From positions 1 to 64,000 of the forward strand of contig NZ_JAKRGA010000007.1 of the NCBI RefSeq assembly GCF_022347785.1: a stretch of DNA of 64,000 bases, written 5' to 3'. This stretch comes from Psychrobium sp. MM17-31 (GTDB lineage: Bacteria; Pseudomonadota; Gammaproteobacteria; Enterobacterales; Psychrobiaceae). Positions within the stretch are counted from its first letter, which is position 1; each line of letters starts with the position of its first letter. This document shows positions 56,442 through 64,000 of this stretch, piece after piece. The notes under the pieces are model-generated. The model worked only from the letters and a program-made list of their open reading frames with translations, searched no databases and was not told the DNA's origin. The position numbers were made by a program, and so were the translations under genes.

Positions 56442-57017
56442 TTAGAAATTCCAGCTTGCAGATAAAGATGTGGTCTTCATTTCATCGATTTTATTGTAAT
56501 GTAAGCCCATTGAGAAGTTATCGGTGAAGTGGTACGAAGCACCTAATGTAAATTCGCCTTCTGAATCATCTTCAATATCTAGGTAACCAATAGAGCCCAA
56601 TAGTTCCACTTTATCTGTGACCATTGAACGAACACCAACCGATAAACCGTAACCATTGCCATCAGCACTTTCCGATAAGCCGCGACCAGAAACTTCAGTT
56701 TCGATTTTTTCATAGCTAAGTGTACCGAAAAAGTCTGTTTGTGCACTAAAACCGTGACGGTAGCCTAATCCTAATGAGGTAGTGTCGAGATCAAAGTCAA
56801 CGCCACCAATAGTGTCAGAATTCATCGATAAATTACCGAATACAAATACGTTATCATTGACTAGTTTTGAACCAGAAAAAGAAAAGCCTGATACATCGAT
56901 GCCAGCTAGGTCAACATCTTGATATGCAACAGTAAGAGAATCCCATTTAGGACCTTCATTTGCTGAAACTTGTGAGAATGCCAGTAGTAGCGCTGAACCT
57001 AATAATAATTTTTTCAT
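56442..57017 (-). CDS. Small outer-membrane beta-barrel protein
   Basis: The 191-residue product has a signal peptide (MKKLLLGSALLLAFSQVSA) and alternating strands ending with the terminal aromatic NF, the usual barrel export signal. The profile fits eight-stranded OmpA-like or porin-like families, but no specific family is recognised. It stands alone. Confidence 0.82.
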   Translation of the reverse strand: MKKLLLGSALLLAFSQVSANEGPKWDSLTVAYQDVDLAGIDVSGFSFSGSKLVNDNVFVFGNLSMNSDTIGGVDFDLDTTSLGLGYRHGFSAQTDFFGTLSYEKIETEVSGRGLSESADGNGYGLSVGVRSMVTDKVELLGSIGYLDIEDDSEGEFTLGASYHFTDNFSMGLHYNKIDEMKTTSLSASWNF

Positions 57018-57262
57018 GTGAAATTTCCTTGCCCAAACTTAAAAGAAATGCAGATTGATAGGGCGGCTCAATGTGCATTTAAAACGATAGAGAAGTAAGA
57101 AACGTAAATCTTTGGAAGAGTTGGAAAAGTCAAACTTCAATCCCTGAAATTTATATCCTTGCTATCAGGGCGCTAATTTAAATTAATAATTAGCGCATGG
57201 GAAGAGTCTATTGGTATTAATCTGAATATAAAATTAATGAAAGGTGGCTAAATTACAGTCAG

Positions 57263-58471
57263 TTAGATCAAGAAGGTTAGAGTTTTCTTAATTGCCTCAA
57301 GTAAATTATCCACTTCCTCAAGCGTATTGTAAGGCGCTAGTGAGATGCGAATGGTGCCGTCGATGTTGAGGTGTTCCATCAATGGCATTGCACAGTGATG
57401 GCCAGAGCGTACGGCTATGTTGTGTTGATTGAGTAAAGTGGCGATATCCGATGGATGTTCGTCTTCGACAATAAAGCTAATGACGGATAACTTGTCGCTA
57501 ACATCGCCGATAATGGTTATTTCTTCGATTTTTCTTAGCTCACTGGCTAAATAGCTAGTCAGCTCATTCTCATAGCTGTGCATCGCGCTATTATCTTGCG
57601 CCTTAATAAAATCGACGGCAGCGCTTAGCCCTAACACGCCACTGATATTTGGTGTGCCGGGTTCGAATTTAAATGGCAGTTGATTGAAGGTGGTGCCGCT
57701 AAAGCTAACCTTTTTAATCATCTCACCGCCACATTGCCATACAGGCATAGCATCGAGTAGTCCTTCTTTACCGTACAGCACACCAATGCCCGTTGGGCCA
57801 TACATTTTATGACCTGAAAAAGCGAAAAAGTCACAATCTAGTGCAGTCACATCGATAGGTAAGTGTGCCACTGTTTGCGCGCCGTCGATCACACTCACTG
57901 CACCCACTTCCTTGGCAAGTTTTATCAAATGACCAATGGGGTTAATCACGCCAGTGACGTTAGAGGCATGAGCGATAGCGACGATGGCTGTGTTGTCATC
58001 GATTAACTCGTTAGCGGCGAGTAAATCCAATTGATGATCTTCTGTTAATGGAATTGGGCGTAGCTCGGCACCTGTCGCCAAGCATAACTGCTGCCACGGT
58101 ACTATATTGGCGTGATGTTCACTCACACTAACTACAATGTTGTGATGTGCTTTCACGTTGGCACGACCATAGGTTTGGGCAATCAGGTTAATGGCCTCAG
58201 TTGTGCCTTTAGTAAAGATGATTTCTTTACTATTGTGGCAGCCGATAAACTTGCCGATATTAGTACGCGCCAATTCGAATTTAGCCGTTGCGACAGCACT
58301 CAGTTTATGCGCAGCACGATGAACATTAGCGTTTTGGCTGGTGTAATACTCGTTAATAACATCGATAACCGCCTGCGGCTTTTGGCTGGTGGCAGCACTG
58401 TCGAAATAACATTGATCACTGGTGGTGATTAATGGAAATTGTTGGCGGAATTGTTGGTTATCGAATGTCAT
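57263..58471 (-). CDS. Cysteine desulfurase (CsdA/SufS group)
   Basis: The 402-residue PLP enzyme has the SGHKMYGPTGIG lysine site (Lys222), the active-site Cys360 in RSGHHCAMP, and FDSAATSQKP, HRAAHKLSAVAT near the start. This is the group II (CsdA/SufS) type rather than IscS. It donates sulfur as persulfide; the usual partner SufE/CsdE is not adjacent here, so CsdA versus SufS cannot be decided. Confidence 0.92.
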   Translation of the reverse strand: MTFDNQQFRQQFPLITTSDQCYFDSAATSQKPQAVIDVINEYYTSQNANVHRAAHKLSAVATAKFELARTNIGKFIGCHNSKEIIFTKGTTEAINLIAQTYGRANVKAHHNIVVSVSEHHANIVPWQQLCLATGAELRPIPLTEDHQLDLLAANELIDDNTAIVAIAHASNVTGVINPIGHLIKLAKEVGAVSVIDGAQTVAHLPIDVTALDCDFFAFSGHKMYGPTGIGVLYGKEGLLDAMPVWQCGGEMIKKVSFSGTTFNQLPFKFEPGTPNISGVLGLSAAVDFIKAQDNSAMHSYENELTSYLASELRKIEEITIIGDVSDKLSVISFIVEDEHPSDIATLLNQHNIAVRSGHHCAMPLMEHLNIDGTIRISLAPYNTLEEVDNLLEAIKKTLTFLI

Positions 58472-58662
58472 TATCGGGAGTTTCTGAAAAATAAAAAATG
58501 ATTCTAATGTTAATGAATGAAACGTTATACTCTGATAATTATATATAATTGGCCTGTAACTTCATATCTTCATATGTGGAATCATTGATTGATATCTGGC
58601 AAGAGAATCTTGAATGTTATAAAGGTGGTCAAAGAAAAATTATAGGATTAAGGAAATGTAAT

Positions 58663-59340
58663 ATGGCATCAGATGTAACATCAAAGGATTTTGTATTTTC
58701 ATTTAATAAAAATGGTGAGCTTGAGTTTGTTGGTGATTTTGAGGGCTTATATCAATCTGTTGAAGATCCTTGGGGGCAATCTGCGAAAGGAGATTACTTA
58801 GATCAACTTTATAAACAATCAAGACAAACATTAAAGAATACTATTTCTGAATTTAAAGGAGCAATATCTGGTTGTGAGATTGGTTGTGGTTTAGGGCATG
58901 TTACAAATGATCTAAATTGTTATTTTAAAGATATCTCGTGGGATGGGATAGATATATCAAATACTGCTGTAAAAAAAGCTCAAAAGCTGTTCCCTAGTAT
59001 TGACTTTATTCAAGGCGATATAGCCTCTTCCAACTTTAGCTGGAACAAATCATACGATGTTGTGATTTTGAATCAAATATTGTGGTATTTACTCGAGGGG
59101 CTAGATAAGGTGTTTTTCAATTTAGAAAAAATGCTTAAACAAGATGGACATTTAATAATTTCGACGTTCTTTCTAAAAGATCAAAAGTATGGCACTGATA
59201 TAATCGGAAGCTTTGATGACCTAATATTTTATATTTTAAGCAACCATAGGCAGCGGTATAAAATTATCCTTGCAGATATAAAATATGGTGATGAAGAAGC
59301 TAAGTATCGCGACTCAATTTTGGTTTTAAAGAAACTGTGA
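58663..59340 (+). CDS. SAM-dependent methyltransferase, AT-rich
   Basis: The product (about 225 residues) has a class I methyltransferase motif I, GCEIGCGLGHVTNDL, then WDGIDISNTAVKKAQKLFPS and VVILNQILWYLLEG, the order of NodS/UbiE-like small-molecule methyltransferases. The substrate is unknown. The gene is clearly richer in A+T than its neighbours, suggesting transfer. The ATG at 58663 has AGGA eight bases upstream; an in-frame TTG at 58549 would extend it. Confidence 0.8.
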   Translation: MASDVTSKDFVFSFNKNGELEFVGDFEGLYQSVEDPWGQSAKGDYLDQLYKQSRQTLKNTISEFKGAISGCEIGCGLGHVTNDLNCYFKDISWDGIDISNTAVKKAQKLFPSIDFIQGDIASSNFSWNKSYDVVILNQILWYLLEGLDKVFFNLEKMLKQDGHLIISTFFLKDQKYGTDIIGSFDDLIFYILSNHRQRYKIILADIKYGDEEAKYRDSILVLKKL

Positions 59341-59350
59341 TATACGATTA

Positions 59351-59385
59351 GGGGCTTGTATGAAGATATGTACAGCCCCTTTGAA
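59351..59385 (+). terminator. Hairpin after the methyltransferase gene
   Basis: GGGGCT and AGCCCC, with inner TGTA/TACA pairing, form a stem around a loop shortly after the stop codon; the T run is weak. Confidence 0.5.
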
Positions 59386-59397
59386 AAGCATAATCAT

Positions 59398-59649
59398 TTA
59401 ACAAGTATACGTTGCGCTTTTAGTTTTCGAAACGTATCTATTCATGAGAATTAGCACTGCGCCGATAAACACTAATGGTAGACGCAGTGAAAAAACACTA
59501 AAACCATCAGTCGGAGCGACTCTGTAATATCCTATATCAGATTCTGGATCAGCTTTTGGTAGGAAATCTACGGGTAAAAGGTCGCTGAAATAAAATAATA
59601 TTCCAGCTGTTAGTAGTAATACTCCAAGTATCAACAGCAACTTAGACAT
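59398..59649 (-). CDS. Small two-helix membrane protein
   Basis: The 83-residue product has an N-terminal helix (LLLILGVLLLTAGILFYFSD) and a C-terminal one (LRLPLVFIGAVLILMNRYV). The layout and the LPxDFLP segment between them recall small DUF2905-type proteins, but the assignment is tentative. It lies 15 bases downstream of uvrA and is probably co-transcribed. Confidence 0.6.
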   Translation of the reverse strand: MSKLLLILGVLLLTAGILFYFSDLLPVDFLPKADPESDIGYYRVAPTDGFSVFSLRLPLVFIGAVLILMNRYVSKTKSATYTC

Positions 59650-59664
59650 ACCTTTCCTTCATAG

Positions 59665-62487
59665 TTAAATCAACGGCTTCAAGAACCGCGCTGTATGCGA
59701 TACTGGGTGTACTGCTACTTCTTCTGGTGTACCTGTTACTAAGATTTGGCCGCCGCCTGAGCCGCCTTCTGGGCCCAAGTCGACTATCCAATCCGCTGTT
59801 TTCACGACATCTAAGTTATGTTCGATAACAACGATGGTGTTGCCGTGATCGCGCAAGCGATGTAGTACATCTAACAGCATTTGGATATCTTTGAAGTGCA
59901 GACCCGTAGTTGGCTCATCCAAGATGTAAAGTGTCTTGCCTGTATCGCGCTTCGACAGCTCTTTGGCCAGTTTCACGCGTTGGGCCTCACCACCAGAGAG
60001 GGTTGTCGCTGATTGACCTAGCGTGATGTACGACAGACCAACATCCATCAGTGTTTGTAGCTTACGGGCGATGGCTGGCACTGGTTTGAAGAATTCGTTA
60101 GCGTCTTCAACCGTCATATCTAGCACTTGGCTGATGTTCTTGCCTTTGTATAACACTTCTAGTGTTTCGCGATTGTAGCGTTTCGAGTTACACACATCAC
60201 AAGGCACGTAAACGTCTGGTAAGAAGTGCATCTCTACTTTGGTTACACCGTCGCCCTGACAGGCTTCACAGCGGCCGCCTTTAACGTTGAAGCTAAAGCG
60301 TCCAGCTTTGTAACCGCGTGAACGTGACTCTTGAGTTGCTGCAAACAATTCACGAATTGGCGTGAAAATTCCTGTGTAAGTCGCTGGGTTTGAGCGCGGC
60401 GTACGGCCGATTGGGCTTTGATCAATATCCACTACCTTGTCGCAATGCTCAAGGCCTTCGATGCGATCGTGCTCCGCTGGCTCGTCGTTCACTGCCTTGT
60501 TTAACGCGATGTGCGCTAATGGGTAGAAGGTGTTGTTAATTAGCGTCGATTTTCCGGAGCCAGATACACCAGTAACACAGGTCAGTAGGCCACATGGAAT
60601 TTCTAAATCGACATTTTTCAGGTTGTTACCGCGGGCGCCAAAGAGCTTGATCCAGTCTTTACCCGGCTTAGTGCGCTCGGCTGGGTATTCAATTTTCTTC
60701 GCGCCAGATAGGTACTGACCTGTAATAGATTGTTCGTTGTCGATGATTTGCTGGTAGTTACCTTGCGCAATCACCTGACCACCGTGAACACCAGCGCCGG
60801 GGCCGATGTCGATGATGTGGTCGGCTTCGCGGATCGCATCTTCGTCGTGCTCTACCACGATTACTGTGTTACCAAGATCGCGCAGGTGGGTTAGGGTTTT
60901 AAGCAGACGTTCGTTATCACGCTGATGCAAACCAATTGATGGTTCATCGAGTACGTACATAACACCCACAAGGCCTGCGCCAATCTGACTAGCAAGGCGA
61001 ATACGTTGTGCTTCACCGCCTGATAGCGTATCAGCTGAGCGTGAAAGGCTTAAATAGTTAAGGCCAACATTGACGAGGAATCCAAGACGATCGCGGATCT
61101 CTTTTAAGATTTTCTCGGCAATTTGCGCCTTTTGACCGCTAAATTCTAACTCTTCGAAGAACTTCATACATTCGCCAATCGAATATTCGGCGACTGTCGG
61201 CAGGTTAGTTTGGTCGATAAATACATGACGGGCTTCTTCGCGAAGGCGGCTACCACTACAAGCAGGACACGCTTGTTGGTTGAGGTATTTGGTCAACTCT
61301 TCACGAACGGCATTGGATTCTGTCTCGCGATAACGGCGATCCATATTGTTGATAATGCCTTCGAAAGGATGGTTGCGCACTACGACATCGCCGCGATCGT
61401 TCATGTATTTGAATTCAAGCGATTGCTTACCACTGCCAAAGAAAATGCGTTTAACGTGCTCTTTGCTGAGGCTTGAAAATGGCGCTTCTAAATCAAAACC
61501 ATAGTGCTCACTGAGTGAAGTCAGCATCTGGAAGTAATAGAAATTACGACGATCCCAACCGCGAATAGCGCCGCCAGCAAGGCTTAGCTCGTCGTTAACG
61601 ATAATACGGGCTGGATCGAAAAACTGTTTTACGCCTAAGCCGTCACAGCTGCCACAAGCACCTGCTGGGTTGTTAAATGAAAACAGACGTGGCTCTAGTT
61701 CAGCCATCGAATAGCCACATTTGCTACAGGCGAAGTTGGCTGAGAATAGTAGCGATTCTAGGACGCTATCACTGTCCATCGGTACGATGTTGGCGATGCC
61801 GCCTGATAAATCGAGTGCTGTTTCGAATGATTCAGCCAGACGTTGTTGTAAATCGTCACGCACTTTAAAGCGATCAACAACGACTTCGATGTCGTGTTTT
61901 TTGTGTAAATCTAGCGCTGGTGGATCGGATAAATCACACACCTCACCATCGATACGGGCGCGGATAAAGCCTTGTGCCGCTAAGTTATCGAGTAGTTTGG
62001 CGTGTTCACCTTTACGCTGTTGTACCACAGGCGCTAATAGCATTAATTTGCTGCCTTCTGGTAATGACAATACTTTGTCCACCATCTGGCTAATAGTTTG
62101 GGCTGCTAACGGCAAATCATGAGTTGGACAACGTGGCTCACCAACGCGGGCAAAGAGTAGACGCAGGTAATCGTGAATTTCGGTAATGGTACCTACGGTA
62201 GAACGCGGATTGTGAGATGTTGATTTTTGCTCGATTGAAATTGCAGGGCTTAGACCTTCGATGGCGTCGACATCGGGTTTTTCCATCAATGATAAAAACT
62301 GACGAGCATAGGCTGACAGTGATTCAACGTAACGACGCTGACCTTCTGCATATAAGGTATCGAATGCTAATGATGATTTTCCTGATCCCGACAAACCCGT
62401 AATCACGATGAGCTTGTCTCGTGGCATGGTGAGGCTAATGTCTTTTAGGTTGTGGGTGCGGGCACCGCGAACTTCAATTTGATCCAT
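59665..62487 (-). CDS. uvrA: Excinuclease ABC subunit A
   Basis: The 940-residue protein has two ABC cassettes: [20 protein letters not shown] and the second [20 protein letters not shown] (Walker A), [20 protein letters not shown] and [18 protein letters not shown] (signatures), plus zinc motifs CSKCGYS, CGSCDG, CEACQG and CDVC. UvrA recognises bulky DNA damage with UvrB. No clear LexA box was seen upstream (62488-62834). Confidence 0.99.
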   Translation of the reverse strand: MDQIEVRGARTHNLKDISLTMPRDKLIVITGLSGSGKSSLAFDTLYAEGQRRYVESLSAYARQFLSLMEKPDVDAIEGLSPAISIEQKSTSHNPRSTVGTITEIHDYLRLLFARVGEPRCPTHDLPLAAQTISQMVDKVLSLPEGSKLMLLAPVVQQRKGEHAKLLDNLAAQGFIRARIDGEVCDLSDPPALDLHKKHDIEVVVDRFKVRDDLQQRLAESFETALDLSGGIANIVPMDSDSVLESLLFSANFACSKCGYSMAELEPRLFSFNNPAGACGSCDGLGVKQFFDPARIIVNDELSLAGGAIRGWDRRNFYYFQMLTSLSEHYGFDLEAPFSSLSKEHVKRIFFGSGKQSLEFKYMNDRGDVVVRNHPFEGIINNMDRRYRETESNAVREELTKYLNQQACPACSGSRLREEARHVFIDQTNLPTVAEYSIGECMKFFEELEFSGQKAQIAEKILKEIRDRLGFLVNVGLNYLSLSRSADTLSGGEAQRIRLASQIGAGLVGVMYVLDEPSIGLHQRDNERLLKTLTHLRDLGNTVIVVEHDEDAIREADHIIDIGPGAGVHGGQVIAQGNYQQIIDNEQSITGQYLSGAKKIEYPAERTKPGKDWIKLFGARGNNLKNVDLEIPCGLLTCVTGVSGSGKSTLINNTFYPLAHIALNKAVNDEPAEHDRIEGLEHCDKVVDIDQSPIGRTPRSNPATYTGIFTPIRELFAATQESRSRGYKAGRFSFNVKGGRCEACQGDGVTKVEMHFLPDVYVPCDVCNSKRYNRETLEVLYKGKNISQVLDMTVEDANEFFKPVPAIARKLQTLMDVGLSYITLGQSATTLSGGEAQRVKLAKELSKRDTGKTLYILDEPTTGLHFKDIQMLLDVLHRLRDHGNTIVVIEHNLDVVKTADWIVDLGPEGGSGGGQILVTGTPEEVAVHPVSHTARFLKPLI

Positions 62488-62756
62488 CTAACGCTTTTCT
62501 CTACTGATTACCGAACACGCGATTATCGCATAATTTTTTTATACGTGCCGTGATTTATTCAATCAGTCTTGAAGTGTTCCACCACTTTAAATGGCGGTAA
62601 CTATTGCGTAAATACGCGGTGAATACATCCTTGTACGCTCTATTTTTCTTCCCTGAAAAATAAGATTTACTCCGCAGCGACCGCCAATTTTATGAAAGTG
62701 CCAATCGAAAGGAGTTTAAAAAATACACTTTTTTGTTGCATGATTTTTGATCTAGT

Positions 62757-62793
62757 TGTACCCTTGGTTCATGGGGTACATTGATTGGTACAA
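62757..62793 (+). promoter_or_regulatory. Candidate GntR/YtrA operator
   Basis: Half-sites TGTACCC (62757-62763) and GGGTACA (62774-62780) form a 24-base palindrome, and a third GGTACAA (62787-62793) extends it. It lies 40-80 bases before the GntR gene, a usual place for autoregulation by YtrA-type GntR proteins. The rest of the 62488-62834 gap shows no gene. Confidence 0.55.
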
Positions 62794-62834
62794 GTTTAGA
62801 TTGACTAATCGATGCCCGCAACAAGGAGAACACT

Positions 62835-63206
62835 GTGGAAATTATTATTAACGTCGACGATGAAACACCATTGTTCAGTCAGCTTGTGGAGCAAATCAAG
62901 CAAGCAGTAATGACGGGGCATTTGGGGGCAGGCGATCCGCTGCCATCGATTCGACAACTGGCTAACGATTTAGCCATTAACAACAAAACTGTTGCTAAAG
63001 CCTATCGCTTGTTAGAGCGAGATAACGTCATTGAAACTAAGGGCTATCGCGGTACTTTCGTTCATCCCAATGCGGCACAAAACAGCCAAGTGGATATCAA
63101 CGAAGCGGTGACTGAAGTCTTGCAACAAGCATTAACCAATTTAAAAGCGTTGGGAGCGACGGATTCGGAAATCCGCATCGCTTTCTCTCGTTTAATGAAT
63201 CAATAA
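62835..63206 (+). CDS. GntR-family (YtrA type) transcriptional regulator
   Basis: The 123-residue protein has a GntR winged helix (PLFSQLVEQIKQAVMTGHLG, LPSIRQLANDLAINNKTVAK, AYRLLERDNVIETKGYRGTF) and a short helical C-terminus, the compact YtrA layout. YtrA regulators usually repress adjacent transporter genes. GTG start with AAGGAG six bases upstream. It is ten bases before the membrane-protein gene at 63217 and almost certainly shares its operon. Confidence 0.92.
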   Translation: MEIIINVDDETPLFSQLVEQIKQAVMTGHLGAGDPLPSIRQLANDLAINNKTVAKAYRLLERDNVIETKGYRGTFVHPNAAQNSQVDINEAVTEVLQQALTNLKALGATDSEIRIAFSRLMNQ

Positions 63207-63216
63207 GGAGTGTGTT

Positions 63217-64000
63217 ATGTCTGCTAATTTTTTACTGTACGCGGTATTTGCCAGTCAGATTTTTGTAATTTCTTATCTGTTGCCAACCAAGCTGCACAAT
63301 CGCGCTAAGAACATTATGGCGAAATATCCAGTCGATGAGTACGCCAAGTTATATCCCATTAGTGTTGAAGAGATTAAGCGCAAGATCTGTAATCTCGTAT
63401 TATTTGGCCAAATCGTGTTAGGTATTGGCGTGGGGATAATTGTTCACGGATTATATTCGCAAAGCGCTGAAATGCTGGGTTGGGATAGTCAGTCGGTAAT
63501 TATGATTTATTACATTCTGCAAATAGCGCCATTAGTGATGCTGGCTATGTTTAGTGAACGTTATTTTAAGAAAATGCGTGCGTTAAATAGCGAAACCGTA
63601 CGTCGTGCGTCGTTATCTCCTCGTAAATTCGCTAATTATGCACCGATGTGGCTAATTGCTTGCGCAGCAGCTGTCTACCTGTTTTATATCGGCTTAGTAG
63701 CTTATGTCGCGCAAAATCCGTTTGACGGTTTTGCTGGTGGTTTGACTAATATTCTCGGAGTAACTGGCCTTAACGTATTTTTTGGATTTGTTGCTTATCG
63801 CGCCGTTTATGGCGTGAAAAAAGATCCCCATCAAACAGACGAAGATCGTTTTAAGCAAGCCAGCCGCGTCGTTAAGCTAATGCTGTTTGGCAGTATTGCA
63901 GCAACGGTGAATATTTCCATCCACTTTGTATTATCGGCGATGGATCTTCGTTATCTCAATGACGTGGTATCTAGCGTGTATTTCCAAGGTCTGATGTTGG
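63217..64000 (+). CDS. Polytopic membrane protein (cut by the window end)
   Basis: The frame runs from an ATG with AAGGAG eight bases upstream to the window end without a stop, giving at least 261 residues. It shows several membrane helices (for example FLLYAVFASQIFVISYLLP, VIMIYYILQIAPLVMLAMF) and no recognised domain. Its position directly after a YtrA-type GntR gene, where membrane or transporter genes are usual, suggests an inner-membrane protein under that regulator. Confidence 0.75.
   Translation, partial: MSANFLLYAVFASQIFVISYLLPTKLHNRAKNIMAKYPVDEYAKLYPISVEEIKRKICNLVLFGQIVLGIGVGIIVHGLYSQSAEMLGWDSQSVIMIYYILQIAPLVMLAMFSERYFKKMRALNSETVRRASLSPRKFANYAPMWLIACAAAVYLFYIGLVAYVAQNPFDGFAGGLTNILGVTGLNVFFGFVAYRAVYGVKKDPHQTDEDRFKQASRVVKLMLFGSIAATVNISIHFVLSAMDLRYLNDVVSSVYFQGLML

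Overview
The window reads as chromosomal DNA of a marine gammaproteobacterium of the Alteromonadales (Shewanella/Colwellia/Psychrobium-like). The evidence is the set of conserved gene clusters (rsd|nudC..hemE, purH-purD, prmA/dusB-fis, aroQ-accB-accC, uvrA), several large TonB-dependent receptors (TBDRs), many cyclic-di-GMP and LysR/AraC regulators, and moderate G+C. Genus cannot be fixed from the sequence alone. No prophage, CRISPR array, tRNA gene or complete insertion sequence was found.

Layout. 1-0.8 kb: the end of an rRNA operon (5S and terminator), then non-coding sequence holding ordered fragments of a second 5S 3' half mixed with degenerate repeats. 0.8-7.8 kb: SapC-family protein, a TBDR divergent from an MFS sugar transporter, OxyR, and a small LRAT/NlpC-like protein. 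8-17.5 kb: two paralogous TBDRs flanking a dehydrogenase pair (acyl-CoA dehydrogenase, 3-hydroxyacyl-CoA-type SDR), then an AraC regulator and a MipA/OmpV porin-like protein. 17.6-22.3 kb: an unusual pair (WH-motif protein plus a protein with a Ser/Cys tail), an OmpR-type regulator lacking its phosphoacceptor Asp, a large lipoprotein and a DUF938 methyltransferase. 22.4-27.6 kb: M28 peptidase lipoprotein, diguanylate cyclase whose stop codon overlaps a MITE-like element with TA ends, TPR protein and a small lipoprotein. 27.6-35.1 kb: rsd, nudC and hemE, with a periplasmic-binding-protein gene between nudC and hemE, then a GST and a PAS-GGDEF-EAL protein. 35.4-38.3 kb: purH-purD.

38.6-44.5 kb: a CheZ/MCP-like membrane protein, a lipoprotein with two fused alpha/beta-hydrolase domains divergent from a ToxR-like regulator with a propeller-like periplasmic part, and azlCD. 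44.6-47.1 kb: dusB-fis (with a recognisable promoter) and prmA. 47.1-49.7 kb: LysR regulator divergent from a degenerate metallo-beta-lactamase-fold protein overlapping a DsbA-family (CGWC) protein. 49.8-52.1 kb: aroQ-accB-accC. 52.2-55.5 kb: PepSY protein, PhoPQ-like two-component system and a PagL-like lipid A deacylase. 55.7-59.6 kb: tandem yjdM copies, an outer-membrane barrel, cysteine desulfurase, an AT-rich methyltransferase and a tiny membrane protein. 59.7-64 kb: uvrA, then a YtrA-type GntR regulator behind a palindromic operator, leading into a membrane-protein gene cut by the window end.

The best candidates for something undescribed are the Ser/Cys-tail pair (17.66-19.2 kb), the degenerate MBL/DsbA pair (48.2-49.7 kb), the double hydrolase with its ToxR-like partner (39.5-43.4 kb), and the scattered 5S fragments downstream of the rRNA operon.
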